From the NCBI GenBank assembly GCA_000686145.1, contig JMMB01000007.1:1178001-1242000 (forward strand): a DNA stretch of 64,000 bases, in the 5' to 3' direction. Position 1 is the first letter of the stretch. The number at the start of each line of letters is the position of its first letter. The translations under genes were made by a program, and so were the position numbers. The notes below the pieces were generated by a model, which was not told the DNA's origin, searched no databases, and worked only from the letters and a program-made list of their open reading frames with translations. Shown piece by piece: positions 34,087 through 42,172 of the stretch. This DNA is from Peptostreptococcaceae bacterium VA2 (GTDB lineage Bacteria; Bacillota; Clostridia; Peptostreptococcales; Peptostreptococcaceae).

Positions 34087-34542
34087 CCCTCCCTAGTCAC
34101 ACTATTATCTGGATCATTACCACATTTTTTATTGCCAAGTATAATATTTATATTTGGATCTATTATATCATTTGCAACAGGAACGGCTTATGGAACTATG
34201 GGGATATTAATGCCACTAGCAGTTCCGCTAGCACACTCAATGAATCCAGAGATGTCATTTATAATAGTAACTACAAGTGCTGTACTAACAGAGGCAATAT
34301 TTGGAGACCATTGCTCACCTATATCAGACACGACAATATTATCATCTATGGGAGCAGGATGTAGTCATATAGATTATGTTAAGACACAAATGCCTTATGC
34401 ATTGTTTGTAGCTATTGTGACAGTACTATTTGGATATATACCAGCAGGGCTTGGGTTACCAATTTACTTAGTATTACCGATTGTACTAATTGCTATATTT
34501 ATAGGAGTTCAAATTCTTGGAAAAAAAGTTGATTATGAATAA
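34087..34542 (+). pseudogene. NhaC-family (probable lysine) transporter, N-terminal part deleted
   Basis: An open frame homologous to the C-terminal third of NhaC-type antiporters begins directly after the riboswitch terminator: LVTLLSGSLPHFLLPSIIFIFGSIISFATGTAYGTMGILMPLAVPLA, then TEAIFGDHCSPISDTTILSSMGAGC, and the stop at 34542. NhaC-family proteins are about 450-500 residues; the start codon, RBS and roughly two-thirds of the gene are missing. An in-frame TTG at 34132 has no SD. Lysine-riboswitch-controlled NhaC relatives are predicted lysine transporters. A deletion fused the leader to the gene's interior. Confidence 0.85.
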
Positions 34543-34635
34543 GCGATTTATAATACTGCGCTAGATATTAGAGTATGTTTAAAGAGTTTTGTATATAAAT
34601 AGAATAATTATATATAAAAAAGAAAATAATAAATA

Positions 34636-34671
34636 AAAATAACGTAATTATATGTGTTACGTTATTTTTAT
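34636..34671 (+). terminator. Terminator after NhaC remnant
   Basis: AAAAATAACGTAA...TTACGTTATTTTT stem and T-run. The old transcription unit keeps both its promoter and terminator. Confidence 0.83.
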
Positions 34672-34705
34672 TTATTATTTAAGCTTAGGCAGGTGGAATC
34701 TATTT

Positions 34706-35905
34706 ATGGCATATATAAATTTTAAAGAAGAGAATGAAGTTGCAATACAACAATTAGAGGAAAGAAAAGAAAATAATGAAAATGTATATACATATATGGT
34801 TAGGCATAGAAACAAAGATTTAGTAGGATATAGACCAAGCCCAAAGTATAGTTATACGACATTCAATGGAGAGGAATTTGGAAAAAAAGGTGTATTAGAC
34901 GAAGTTGATTTTCATGAAATTAGCAATGAAGATATGATTTGTACTAAATTTAAAGATTGCAATTTTAAAAATGTTAAATTTAAAGATTGTAGATTTGTAG
35001 GATGCACATTTGAAGATTGTACATTTGCTGATGGTGGAGTAGTTTTTGAAAATTGTATATTAACAAAGGAAGATACAGAAAAATCTCCATCATTAAATAA
35101 GAAAGATAATTTATCATGCAGTTTTTACAATTGTAAAATGTATGTGAAATTTTTAAATAGCGATATCTCATATTGTATATTTGAAAACTGCAAGATAAAA
35201 GATACTGCATTTGAACAAACATTTATGAAATGTACAATAATAAATAAAAGTGAATTAAATATGGTGACAATAAAAGATTGCGACATGTGTGGGTTTAAGA
35301 TGATAAACTACTATATAACAAATTTAGATTTTAATGATGATTATAAAACTAAATTTGATGAGAAGACATATTTTGATAAATTACCTATAAGAGAAAAGAC
35401 CAAAGAAGGCTATGAAGGTATATATATGACTTATGAGACATTAGCAGATAAATTCAAAGAAAATACATTAAATAATAACTTTGGAGAATATTATTATTTA
35501 GGTAAATGTACACAACGTAAATCACTTAAGAAACCACTTCCAAGGCTTACATCTACTATAGGGTGGATTACATGTGGATATGGTGAAAGACCTGAGTTTG
35601 CATTATTCTCAGGTTTAGCAATAATGTTTATCTTTGCAGTTATATATTTATTTACAGGTGTAAGCATAGATAAAGCTAAAGATATACATTATACATTATC
35701 TAATATGGGCAGTTTAAGCTTACCTGAGATAATGGGAGATTTTAACGAAACTCTAAACTTAAGCGTAGGAATGTTTGGTGGTGTTGGTGCTAATAATGGG
35801 CAACCTTCAGAAGTTAGCTATATGGTATCTAACGTTGAGATGATAACAGGCATCATTATGATGGGATTAGGAATAGGTACATTAACAAGAAAAATAATAA
35901 GATAA
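34706..35905 (+). CDS. Pentapeptide-repeat protein fused to a two-helix channel-like domain
   Basis: The 399-residue protein has a run of pentapeptide repeats, A(D/N)LXX-like but Cys/Asp-rich (CTKFKDCNFKNVKFKDCRFVGCTFEDCTF, about 80-185), that would form a right-handed beta-helix. A hydrophobic helix (EFALFSGLAIMFIFAVIYLFTGV) and a second one at the end (VEMITGIIMMGLGIGTLTRKIIR) flank ETLNLSVGMFGGVGANN. The flanks match the pore region of Ion_trans_2 potassium channels, but the filter TxGYGD is replaced by GGVGAN. Ion selectivity is therefore doubtful. GGTGG before ATG 34706 sets the start. Confidence 0.78.
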   Translation: MAYINFKEENEVAIQQLEERKENNENVYTYMVRHRNKDLVGYRPSPKYSYTTFNGEEFGKKGVLDEVDFHEISNEDMICTKFKDCNFKNVKFKDCRFVGCTFEDCTFADGGVVFENCILTKEDTEKSPSLNKKDNLSCSFYNCKMYVKFLNSDISYCIFENCKIKDTAFEQTFMKCTIINKSELNMVTIKDCDMCGFKMINYYITNLDFNDDYKTKFDEKTYFDKLPIREKTKEGYEGIYMTYETLADKFKENTLNNNFGEYYYLGKCTQRKSLKKPLPRLTSTIGWITCGYGERPEFALFSGLAIMFIFAVIYLFTGVSIDKAKDIHYTLSNMGSLSLPEIMGDFNETLNLSVGMFGGVGANNGQPSEVSYMVSNVEMITGIIMMGLGIGTLTRKIIR

Positions 35906-35911
35906 AAAATA

Positions 35912-35940
35912 TTGCTAAATAAAGTAAATATTACTATAAT
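35912..35940 (+). promoter_or_regulatory. Promoter of tRNA-Leu
   Basis: TTGCTA (35912-35917), 17-bp spacer, TATAAT (35935-35940), about 20 bp before the mature tRNA. Confidence 0.68.
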
Positions 35941-35959
35941 TATATTGAAATAAATATTA

Positions 35960-36044
35960 GCGGATGTGGCGGAATTGGAAGACGCACCAGACTTAGGATC
36001 TGGCGCTTTACGGCGTGGGGGTTCGAATCCCTTCATCCGCACCA
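35960..36044 (+). tRNA. tRNA-Leu (anticodon UAG)
   Basis: An 85-nt class II tRNA. The acceptor stem is GCGGATG/CATCCGC with encoded discriminator A and CCA. The anticodon stem CCAGA/TCTGG encloses loop CTTAGGA, giving anticodon TAG at 35994-35996. A long variable arm (GCGCTTTACGGCGT) and GGTTCGAATCC T-arm follow. It decodes CUN leucine codons. It is a single tRNA gene with its own promoter and terminator. Confidence 0.97.
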
Positions 36045-36047
36045 GTA

Positions 36048-36080
36048 AAAGCAGATAACTTATGTTATCTGCTTTTTTTT
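36048..36080 (+). terminator. Terminator after tRNA-Leu
   Basis: AGCAGATAAC...GTTATCTGCT stem followed by eight T residues. Confidence 0.9.
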
Positions 36081-36130
36081 ATTTATGTGTGTTTTAAAAC
36101 ACTAGCTTTTAAAGAGATATTTTTTGCAAA

Positions 36131-36165
36131 AAAAAAGAACGTAGATATTTCTACGTTCTTTTTGA
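36131..36165. terminator. Terminator downstream of PfoR-like gene
   Basis: AAAGAACGTAG...CTACGTTCTTT stem; A-run upstream and T-run downstream make it usable from both strands. Confidence 0.85.
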
Positions 36166-36169
36166 TATA

Positions 36170-37225
36170 TTAAGCTACTTGACTATCTTCTGATTTAGTA
36201 CCACGAATTTCATCAGCAGTTTTTATTTTATGATTTTTAAATAAAGTATATCCTATGAATCCAGAAAGTACACTTACAACTATACATCCACCAGCTGCTA
36301 ATAAAGCAGGAGTACCGTTTTGACCAACTGCTACAGCGAAACCAGCTATTGGAGTAGCCATACCAGGAGTACTTATAGCTAGTGGTGCTACATAAGTACT
36401 TATTAAAGCAACTACAACACCAGATAATGCTCCACCTATAAAGTTAGTAGTGAATACTGGGATTGGATTAGCAGATATTATATCTGATTGAGTTAAAGGC
36501 TCTATAGCGACAGCTATTGTGTCTTTCTTTGAACCGAATTTCATCTTTGAGAAGAACACGAAGTTCATGAAAGATGAACCAAATACTGCTAATGCACCTA
36601 TTGCCATTGGAAGACCAGTTAATCCTATTATAGATGTTAATGCCATTGAAGATAATGGAGCAGTAGCAACAACAGTTATTAAACCACCTAATATTATACC
36701 CATTAGTATTGGAGAAACATCAGAAGCAGCTATTAAAGCTTTTCCTATTTGCATTAATGTATCATTAACTATAGGGTCCATAAACATAGCTATTCCTCTT
36801 GCTAAAGGAGCAGCAACTAATATTATAACTATTAAATCAAGTCCAGCAGGAGTTTTCTTTTCTAAGAACTTAACAACGAAAGATATTAAGTAACCTGCAA
36901 CAAAACCTGGTAATATTCCGAAACCAGAAACAGTTAAACCAACTAATACAGCGTATACAGGAGATACACCTAAAGCTAAAGGTACTAATATACCAGCAGC
37001 TACACCACCTAAACCACCGTTAGCAGCTCCAACTCCTTCTAAAAACTTTATACCCATTTGTTGACCTAATAATGAGAAATGGAAAGCTTCAACTAAGAAA
37101 CTTGCGCAAGCAGCACTTGCTAATGCACCCATAGCTTTCATTCCGTGAGGTGCTTTGTAACTAAATAATGTAAATAATGCCAATACTACTAATAATAAAG
37201 CTGTACTTGTTAAAATTTGTATCAT
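36170..37225 (-). CDS. PTS EIIC-like membrane protein of the PfoR family
   Basis: The 351-residue protein has about nine membrane segments rich in Gly and Ala. It contains LFTLFSYKAPHGMKAMGALASAACASFLVEAFHFSLLGQ, GGLGGVAAGILVPLALGVSPVYAVLVGLTVSGFGILPGFVAGYL and ATAPLSSMALTSIIGLTGLPMAIG, which match the PTS_EIIC_2 (PfoR) family. C. perfringens PfoR is linked to regulation of perfringolysin O; transport substrates are unknown. No EIIA or EIIB gene is nearby. The leader upstream forms two hairpins. SD AAGGAG precedes ATG 37225. Confidence 0.85.
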   Translation of the reverse strand: MIQILTSTALLLVVLALFTLFSYKAPHGMKAMGALASAACASFLVEAFHFSLLGQQMGIKFLEGVGAANGGLGGVAAGILVPLALGVSPVYAVLVGLTVSGFGILPGFVAGYLISFVVKFLEKKTPAGLDLIVIILVAAPLARGIAMFMDPIVNDTLMQIGKALIAASDVSPILMGIILGGLITVVATAPLSSMALTSIIGLTGLPMAIGALAVFGSSFMNFVFFSKMKFGSKKDTIAVAIEPLTQSDIISANPIPVFTTNFIGGALSGVVVALISTYVAPLAISTPGMATPIAGFAVAVGQNGTPALLAAGGCIVVSVLSGFIGYTLFKNHKIKTADEIRGTKSEDSQVA

Positions 37226-37259
37226 TTTTAATTTTCTCCTTAATTTATAAAAATTTAAA

Positions 37260-37311
37260 TACCATTTTCATGGTACTGTTTTCCTTATGGCCCCTATCGT
37301 TAAATTGGGGC
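37260..37311 (-). promoter_or_regulatory. Structured mRNA leader of PfoR-like gene (class unknown)
   Basis: Read on the - strand: hairpin 1 GCCCC...GGGGC (37311-37290), then hairpin 2 TACCAT-GAAA-ATGGTA (37275-37260) with a GNRA tetraloop, joined by CATAAGGAAAACAG. It ends 35 bases before the start codon. I do not recognise a riboswitch class. Confidence 0.45.
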
Positions 37312-37625
37312 TCGAACAATTTTTATTATAAAACAAACTTCGACAAAAGTAAACAATTTTGAAAAAATAAAATTTCTTTTTTAAATAAAAATGCCACAAA
37401 ATCTTTAAAAAATACGGCTAATTTACATTTTCTTCAAATAAAATTTACTTTATAAAGCATTGAGCTAAAGTGGTGTTATATTGAGGATTGCGAACAAATA
37501 GCGAAAAATATAATTAAATTGAATTTGTTAAACTTAATTTGGCTATAGGGTAGTTGCTAATTGAAGGTAAAAATAATATATGATAAGATTATTACATGAA
37601 ATAATAAACAATAAAGGAGACAAAT
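37312..37625. other. Gap between PfoR-like gene and spo0M remnant
   Basis: AT-rich sequence that must hold the divergent promoters. I could not fit a convincing -35/-10 pair or find an ORF. Confidence 0.35.
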
Positions 37626-37721
37626 ATGAGCTTTATAAAAAAAGGTTTAGCTTCTATTGGTATAGGTGGAGCAAAGATAGACACAAAATTGTATAATGAC
37701 AGAGTAAAGATAGGCGAATAA
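37626..37721 (+). pseudogene. N-terminal remnant of spo0M (SpoOM family)
   Basis: After AAAGGAG the frame reads MSFIKKGLASIGIGGAKIDTKLYNDRVKIGE and stops at TAA 37719-37721. The segment matches the N terminus of SpoOM (FFxKxLASxGIGxAKVDTxLxxDxVxxGEEVxG), normally about 250 residues. No further homologous sequence follows, so the rest is deleted. SpoOM influences sporulation and has an arrestin-like fold. Its loss may be tolerated or another copy may exist. Confidence 0.72.
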
Positions 37722-37892
37722 TGCTATAAGTAAATATTCTAGATAAGTTGAAGTAATATTATTTATAAATAATATTGATTACTTTAGTTAATAAATAAAA
37801 AAAATTAAATTTATAAGTGAAGTGAATTTTGTGAAAAATTACATATTATGATACAATAAATATAAGCTATATTTAAATTATGGAGGATAAGC

Positions 37893-38522
37893 ATGAAAGG
37901 CAAGGAAAGAATAGAAAAATTCTTAGAATTACAAGAGAAAAATATTGAGTTTGAAGATATATCAAAAAAAATTGGAATAACTTCAAAAACACTTAGATCA
38001 TTTTTAAATAGAAATGGATATAAATTAGAAAATAATAAATATAAGATAAAAGAAAGCAATGAAATTAAACAAATCGAGTTTAAAAATGTGAAAGAACAAA
38101 AAAAAGAAAGTGAAAATGGTAATACTAAAAATATAAAAGAAAAAAGTAAGATAAAATCACAAAAGAATAACAATCCTAAATTAGAAAATTCTACAAAAGA
38201 AAAAGATAAAAAAAAGTTAACTCCCAAAAAAGATAAAAAAATAAATATGACAGTAGAAGATATGGATAAATTATGTGAAGTATATGATTGGTATATGCAA
38301 GTAAAAGACTATAAGTCTATGAAACCTAAAAAAATATCTTCTAAAAAAGATATAAATATAGAAAATAAGGATATGACTAATTTAAAGAATACTAGTATAA
38401 GGGTCGACAAGACAACATGGGAAAATTTCGAAAGATTATGTAGCAATTCACAATTTAGTAAACAAGAAATACTTACTCAAGCATTACGAGATTTTATGAA
38501 TGAGCATAAATACTTGTTATAA
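37893..38522 (+). CDS. Unknown protein with HTH-like start and ribbon-helix-helix-like end
   Basis: I do not recognise this 209-residue protein as a whole. Residues 1-50 (MKGKERIEKFLELQEKNIEFEDISKKIGITSKTLRSFLNRNGYKL) look like a helix-turn-helix. The middle (about 55-120) is Lys/Glu/Asn-rich and probably disordered. The end (TSIRVDKTTWENFERLCSNSQFSKQEILTQALRDFMNEHKYLL) resembles a ribbon-helix-helix DNA-binding unit. It could be a DNA-binding regulator or plasmid-partition-like relic. SD GGAGG precedes ATG 37893. A predicted lipoprotein gene follows after 50 bp. Confidence 0.7.
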   Translation: MKGKERIEKFLELQEKNIEFEDISKKIGITSKTLRSFLNRNGYKLENNKYKIKESNEIKQIEFKNVKEQKKESENGNTKNIKEKSKIKSQKNNNPKLENSTKEKDKKKLTPKKDKKINMTVEDMDKLCEVYDWYMQVKDYKSMKPKKISSKKDINIENKDMTNLKNTSIRVDKTTWENFERLCSNSQFSKQEILTQALRDFMNEHKYLL

Positions 38523-38572
38523 AATTAAAAAGTAAAAAATATAATGATATTTAAATATAAGGAGCTTAAAAT

Positions 38573-39394
38573 ATGAGAAAAATTTCAAAAACATCATGTT
38601 TGTTATTAATAATATTATTAACCAATATAATAGCTCTTAGTGGATGTAAAAAGAATACTGTTAGTGAGAATAGAAATAAAGCTGCAACCAATATACAAAT
38701 AAATGATAAAAATGCGAAAGCAATTAGTATAACAAATCCTGAAATTACTAATATATCAAATGTAGATAAAAATAATACTGTTACTAAAATAGAAAATACT
38801 TCTAATTTTTATATATCTAATATTTGGTTAGGTTATGAAGAACTTGATAAAAATAATAATATGATTTCTAATTCAGAGACATTTTTAGATTTAACATTAG
38901 CACCAGGAGAAATATCTTATATTGCATTTCCACATAAGGAATATGCAAAGAGCATAAAAGTAACATCTTATGGATATGATGCAGAAAATAAAATTGTAAG
39001 TATTTATTTGAAAAAAGATGTTGTAAAAATAAGAGATAATCAGCAACAAATAGAAAATAGCAAAATACATGAAGTTTTAACTATATCAGATGTATATAAA
39101 AAAAATGATTCGAATGATAAAAATACATATGCAGTAAAGGTTAAAAACTCATCCCAAATAGATTTAGGAAATATTGCGCTTAAAATAGGCGAATTAAAAA
39201 ATGATGAATATGTGGCAGTTAATCACTTAGCAGCTTATAATGTACTAAAGGAATCAGAAGAAATAGAAATAGATATAGTTGCTACAACTGATGCTGATAA
39301 ATTAAAAATAATAGGATATAGTTATGATGATGTAAAAGAAAAAGCTAATATAGAAATTGATCTTAAATCTCATACAGCTAAAATAAATAAATAA
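38573..39394 (+). CDS. Predicted lipoprotein, function unknown
   Basis: The 273-residue protein has a type II signal peptide with lipobox LSGC (Cys25), so it is likely anchored to the outer face of the membrane. The mature part contains two similar beta-rich halves, each with 'NNTVTKIENTSNFYISNIWLGYEELD'/'NTYAVKVKNSSQIDLGNIALKIGEL' and an 'APGEI..IAFPH'/'ESEEIEIDIVA' segment. They resemble FxLYD/DUF-type immunoglobulin-like domains that are common in lipoproteins. No binding partner is evident. SD AAGGAGC precedes ATG 38573. Confidence 0.75.
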   Translation: MRKISKTSCLLLIILLTNIIALSGCKKNTVSENRNKAATNIQINDKNAKAISITNPEITNISNVDKNNTVTKIENTSNFYISNIWLGYEELDKNNNMISNSETFLDLTLAPGEISYIAFPHKEYAKSIKVTSYGYDAENKIVSIYLKKDVVKIRDNQQQIENSKIHEVLTISDVYKKNDSNDKNTYAVKVKNSSQIDLGNIALKIGELKNDEYVAVNHLAAYNVLKESEEIEIDIVATTDADKLKIIGYSYDDVKEKANIEIDLKSHTAKINK

Positions 39395-39497
39395 TCCCAA
39401 TAAGAAATTAAATTATATGGATAAATACTATGTTTATGATAAATAATAAATAATAATTATTTATAAAAATTAGTATATTATGAAAGAAGGATTTGGT

Positions 39498-39704
39498 ATG
39501 CAAAAAAGAACTAAAAAAATAAAAGAAAGAAATTATGTTGGTATGTACAAAAATAATACAGATCTTACCGATATAGTTAGTTGTTATTTTTTAGCTTTGA
39601 ACCAAATGAAAGGATGTTCTTATACAGGGCAGTGCAATGACATTGATATGTATAATGATTTGTCAAGTTTAGAATATAGGGAAAATGGCACTTATGGAAA
39701 TTAA
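39498..39704 (+). CDS. Small unknown protein
   Basis: A 68-residue polar protein with a Lys/Arg-rich start (MQKRTKKIKERN) and the Cys residues SCYFLALNQMKGCSYTGQC, which could bind metal or form disulfides. I recognise no family. GAAGGA at 39484-39489 favours ATG 39498 over ATG 39480. A terminator follows 14 bp after the stop, supporting a real gene. Confidence 0.6.
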   Translation: MQKRTKKIKERNYVGMYKNNTDLTDIVSCYFLALNQMKGCSYTGQCNDIDMYNDLSSLEYRENGTYGN

Positions 39705-39718
39705 AAATAAACCTAGAA

Positions 39719-39770
39719 TGCTCGATGTATTAACTAATTGAAATTAGTTAATACAACGGGCTTTTTATGT
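39719..39770 (+). terminator. Terminator before the two-component genes
   Basis: Long imperfect hairpin from GCTCGATGTATTAACTAATT to ATTAGTTAATACAACGGGC with a T-run. Confidence 0.85.
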
Positions 39771-39819
39771 TATAAAATATAAATTAATCAAAGTTTATAG
39801 TTAGTAAGGGGGAATATTT

Positions 39820-40491
39820 ATGAAGATACTAGTAGTAGAAGATAATAAAATTCTTTTGGAAAGTATGCTAATTGAATTAAGAAAACATTTTGATGTAGGA
39901 GGTTGTGAGGATGGAGAAGAAGCACTATATTTAATAAATCAAAACATATATGATTTAGTAGTTCTAGATTTAATGCTTCCAAACATTGATGGAATAGAAA
40001 TATTAAAGAATATAAGATATAATGGTATAAATACACCGGTTCTTATTTTAACAGCAAAAGAAAGTTTAGATGATAAAGTTAATGCTTTTGAAATAGGTGC
40101 AAATGACTATTTAACAAAGCCATTTTATATGGAAGAATTAGTAGCAAGGATATATGCAATACTTAGAACTAACGGTAAGATAAAAGATAAGAATATTATA
40201 AATTTTAAAGAACTATATCTAGATACTAATAAAAAAACTGTATTAATAGAGAATAGTGAAATTGAACTTCAAAATAAACAATTTAATTTATTAGAGTATT
40301 TTTTAATAAATAAAGGATCAATATTATTAAAAGAGCAAATATATGATAGAATATGGGGAATAGACTCAGATGCAACTATAGAAATAGTAGAAGTTTATGT
40401 TAGTAACTTAAGAAAAAAATTAAATAAATATGGATATGATAAATATATAAAAACTAAGCGTAAGGTAGGATATATATTTGATGATAAATAA
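39820..40491 (+). CDS. OmpR/PhoB-family response regulator
   Basis: The 223-residue protein has a receiver domain with acidic pocket VVEDN and phospho-acceptor D50 (LVVLDLMLPN), Thr in LILTAKE and Lys in LTKPF. A winged-helix DNA-binding domain follows (ELQNKQFNLLEYFLINKGSILLKEQIYDRIWG...VEVYVSNLRKKL). It is phosphorylated by the overlapping downstream sensor kinase and controls unknown targets. No adjacent transporter suggests the signal. SD AGGGGG precedes ATG 39820. Confidence 0.94.
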   Translation: MKILVVEDNKILLESMLIELRKHFDVGGCEDGEEALYLINQNIYDLVVLDLMLPNIDGIEILKNIRYNGINTPVLILTAKESLDDKVNAFEIGANDYLTKPFYMEELVARIYAILRTNGKIKDKNIINFKELYLDTNKKTVLIENSEIELQNKQFNLLEYFLINKGSILLKEQIYDRIWGIDSDATIEIVEVYVSNLRKKLNKYGYDKYIKTKRKVGYIFDDK

Positions 40492-41704
40492 AAATGTATT
40501 TAATAAAACTAAAAATAGTTTGATAAAAATAAATATAATTGTTGTTGTAAGTTTTTTTATTATATTTTCTATATTTATATACTCTTATTTTCAAGGACTT
40601 TCATATAATAGCATAGACAAAAAATTAAGGTTAGAATTAGAAAATATATCTGTTCAACTAAGTAATACTTCACTATTTTATCCAATAGTTTTAAAAGATC
40701 CAAGTAATATGGTATATGTATATGAAGGAAACAGGATAAGATATTATACACAAAATGGATATTTTGAAGATATATTTCCACAACGAAAAGAAAACAAAGG
40801 AAATGAATTTTCTACTTATAAAAAAAATGGATATACATTTAGAGAGCTTAATATAGAAATAGATAAATATAAAATACAAATAATAAGAAATATAGACTCT
40901 GAAATGAATTCATTTAAACAACTTATATTTGTATTTATTATAGCTATAATAATGGCTGTTATTATTACATACTTTGTGGCACTATATTTGACTAAAAAAG
41001 CACTAGTACCAATAGAAACTGCTTGGAATAATCAAGTTAAATTTATTCAAGATGCATCTCATGAACTTAGAACTCCTATATCAATTGTATCGTCAAAACT
41101 AGAAAGTATGCTAAAATCACCAAATAATACTGTAATCGATGAAGTTGAAACTATATCAGATGCAATGAAAGAAACTAGAAGAATGAAAAAAATGATAAGT
41201 GATTTACTGTACCTTACAAAAGAAGATTCTATTAGTAAAACAAATAAAGAAGAAACAAATATAAAAGAGCTATTAAGTGAGATTAGTAATGACTATATAG
41301 ATATAGCACAAATTCAAGATAAAATATTTAATATAACTATAGAAATTAAAGATGCGATAATTATTACGGATAAAAGTAAATTAAGACAACTACTTCTTAT
41401 ATTTATAGATAATGCCTTTAAGTATACCAAAAAAGGGGATAAAATATTAATTGAAGTTAAAGATAAAAGTAATAATATAAGTATATGTGTTATTGATAGT
41501 GGTATAGGAATAAAAAAAGAGGACATACCATACATATTTGATAGATTTTTTAGAAGTGAAAATGTCCGAAATAAAGACATAGATGGCTCTGGTATAGGTA
41601 TGTCTATTGCTAAAATGCTGTGTTCAAGTTTAAATATTGGAATAGATGTAAATTCAAAATTAGGAGACTATACAAAAATTGAAATAGTAATACCTAAAAA
41701 GTAA
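40481..41704 (+). CDS. Sensor histidine kinase
   Basis: The 407-residue kinase has an N-terminal membrane helix (about 18-40), an extracytoplasmic region of about 100 residues, a second helix (about 148-170), the H-box DASHELRTP (His194) and ATP-binding motifs N-box FIDNAFKYT, G1 VIDSGIGI, F-box DIPYIFDRFF and G2 GSGIGMSIA. It is the partner of the response regulator, whose end it overlaps by 11 bp. ATG 40481 is chosen; TTG 40478 is adjacent and possible. The external domain is too divergent to name a ligand. Confidence 0.93.
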   Translation: MINKNVFNKTKNSLIKINIIVVVSFFIIFSIFIYSYFQGLSYNSIDKKLRLELENISVQLSNTSLFYPIVLKDPSNMVYVYEGNRIRYYTQNGYFEDIFPQRKENKGNEFSTYKKNGYTFRELNIEIDKYKIQIIRNIDSEMNSFKQLIFVFIIAIIMAVIITYFVALYLTKKALVPIETAWNNQVKFIQDASHELRTPISIVSSKLESMLKSPNNTVIDEVETISDAMKETRRMKKMISDLLYLTKEDSISKTNKEETNIKELLSEISNDYIDIAQIQDKIFNITIEIKDAIIITDKSKLRQLLLIFIDNAFKYTKKGDKILIEVKDKSNNISICVIDSGIGIKKEDIPYIFDRFFRSENVRNKDIDGSGIGMSIAKMLCSSLNIGIDVNSKLGDYTKIEIVIPKK

Positions 41705-41837
41705 AATAAAATTGTTTTGAATTACATAGGGGGGGTATATATGCAATAAATAAAAAATAAATAAAATATTAGAAATAATAACTATATTGTAGCATTATAC
41801 ATAGTATAATAGTATAGAATATTTAGGAGGATAAAAG

Positions 41838-42155
41838 ATGGCTAAAGTTATAAATACAACACAATTTAGAGGCGATGTAGAAAGTAATAAAGGGATAGTA
41901 GTAGTAGATTTTTTTGCTACTTGGTGTGGACCTTGTAAAATGTTAGCTCCAGTGTTTGAATCACTAGGAGAAGAAATGAAAGATGAAGCTAGATTTGTTA
42001 AAGTTGATATAGATCAAAGCTTAGAAATAGCACAACAATTTAATGTATCTACTGTACCAACAATGATGATATTTAAAGATGGAAAACCAGTAGAATCATT
42101 AGTAGGATTTATGCCTGGAGAAAAAATAAAGGCTAAGGTTAAGTCACATTTATAA
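41838..42155 (+). CDS. trxA: Thioredoxin
   Basis: A 105-residue thioredoxin with active site WCGPC (C30 and C33), the buried FFATWC and the cis-Pro in STVPTMMIF. It reduces protein disulfides in the cytoplasm. It is followed 17 bp later by its reductase, forming a two-gene unit. SD TAGGAGG precedes ATG 41838. Upstream, at about 41731-41749, a strong GGGGGGG precedes an ATG-CAA-TAA stub, which may be a relic. Confidence 0.95.
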   Translation: MAKVINTTQFRGDVESNKGIVVVDFFATWCGPCKMLAPVFESLGEEMKDEARFVKVDIDQSLEIAQQFNVSTVPTMMIFKDGKPVESLVGFMPGEKIKAKVKSHL

Positions 42156-42172
42156 TATGATAGGTGGTAAAT

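Noticed and set aside
37744-37790. Palindromic hairpin AAGTAATATTATTTA... as a terminator
   Set aside because: It has a strong AT-only stem but no T-run on either strand, and such palindromes are common by chance in this base composition.
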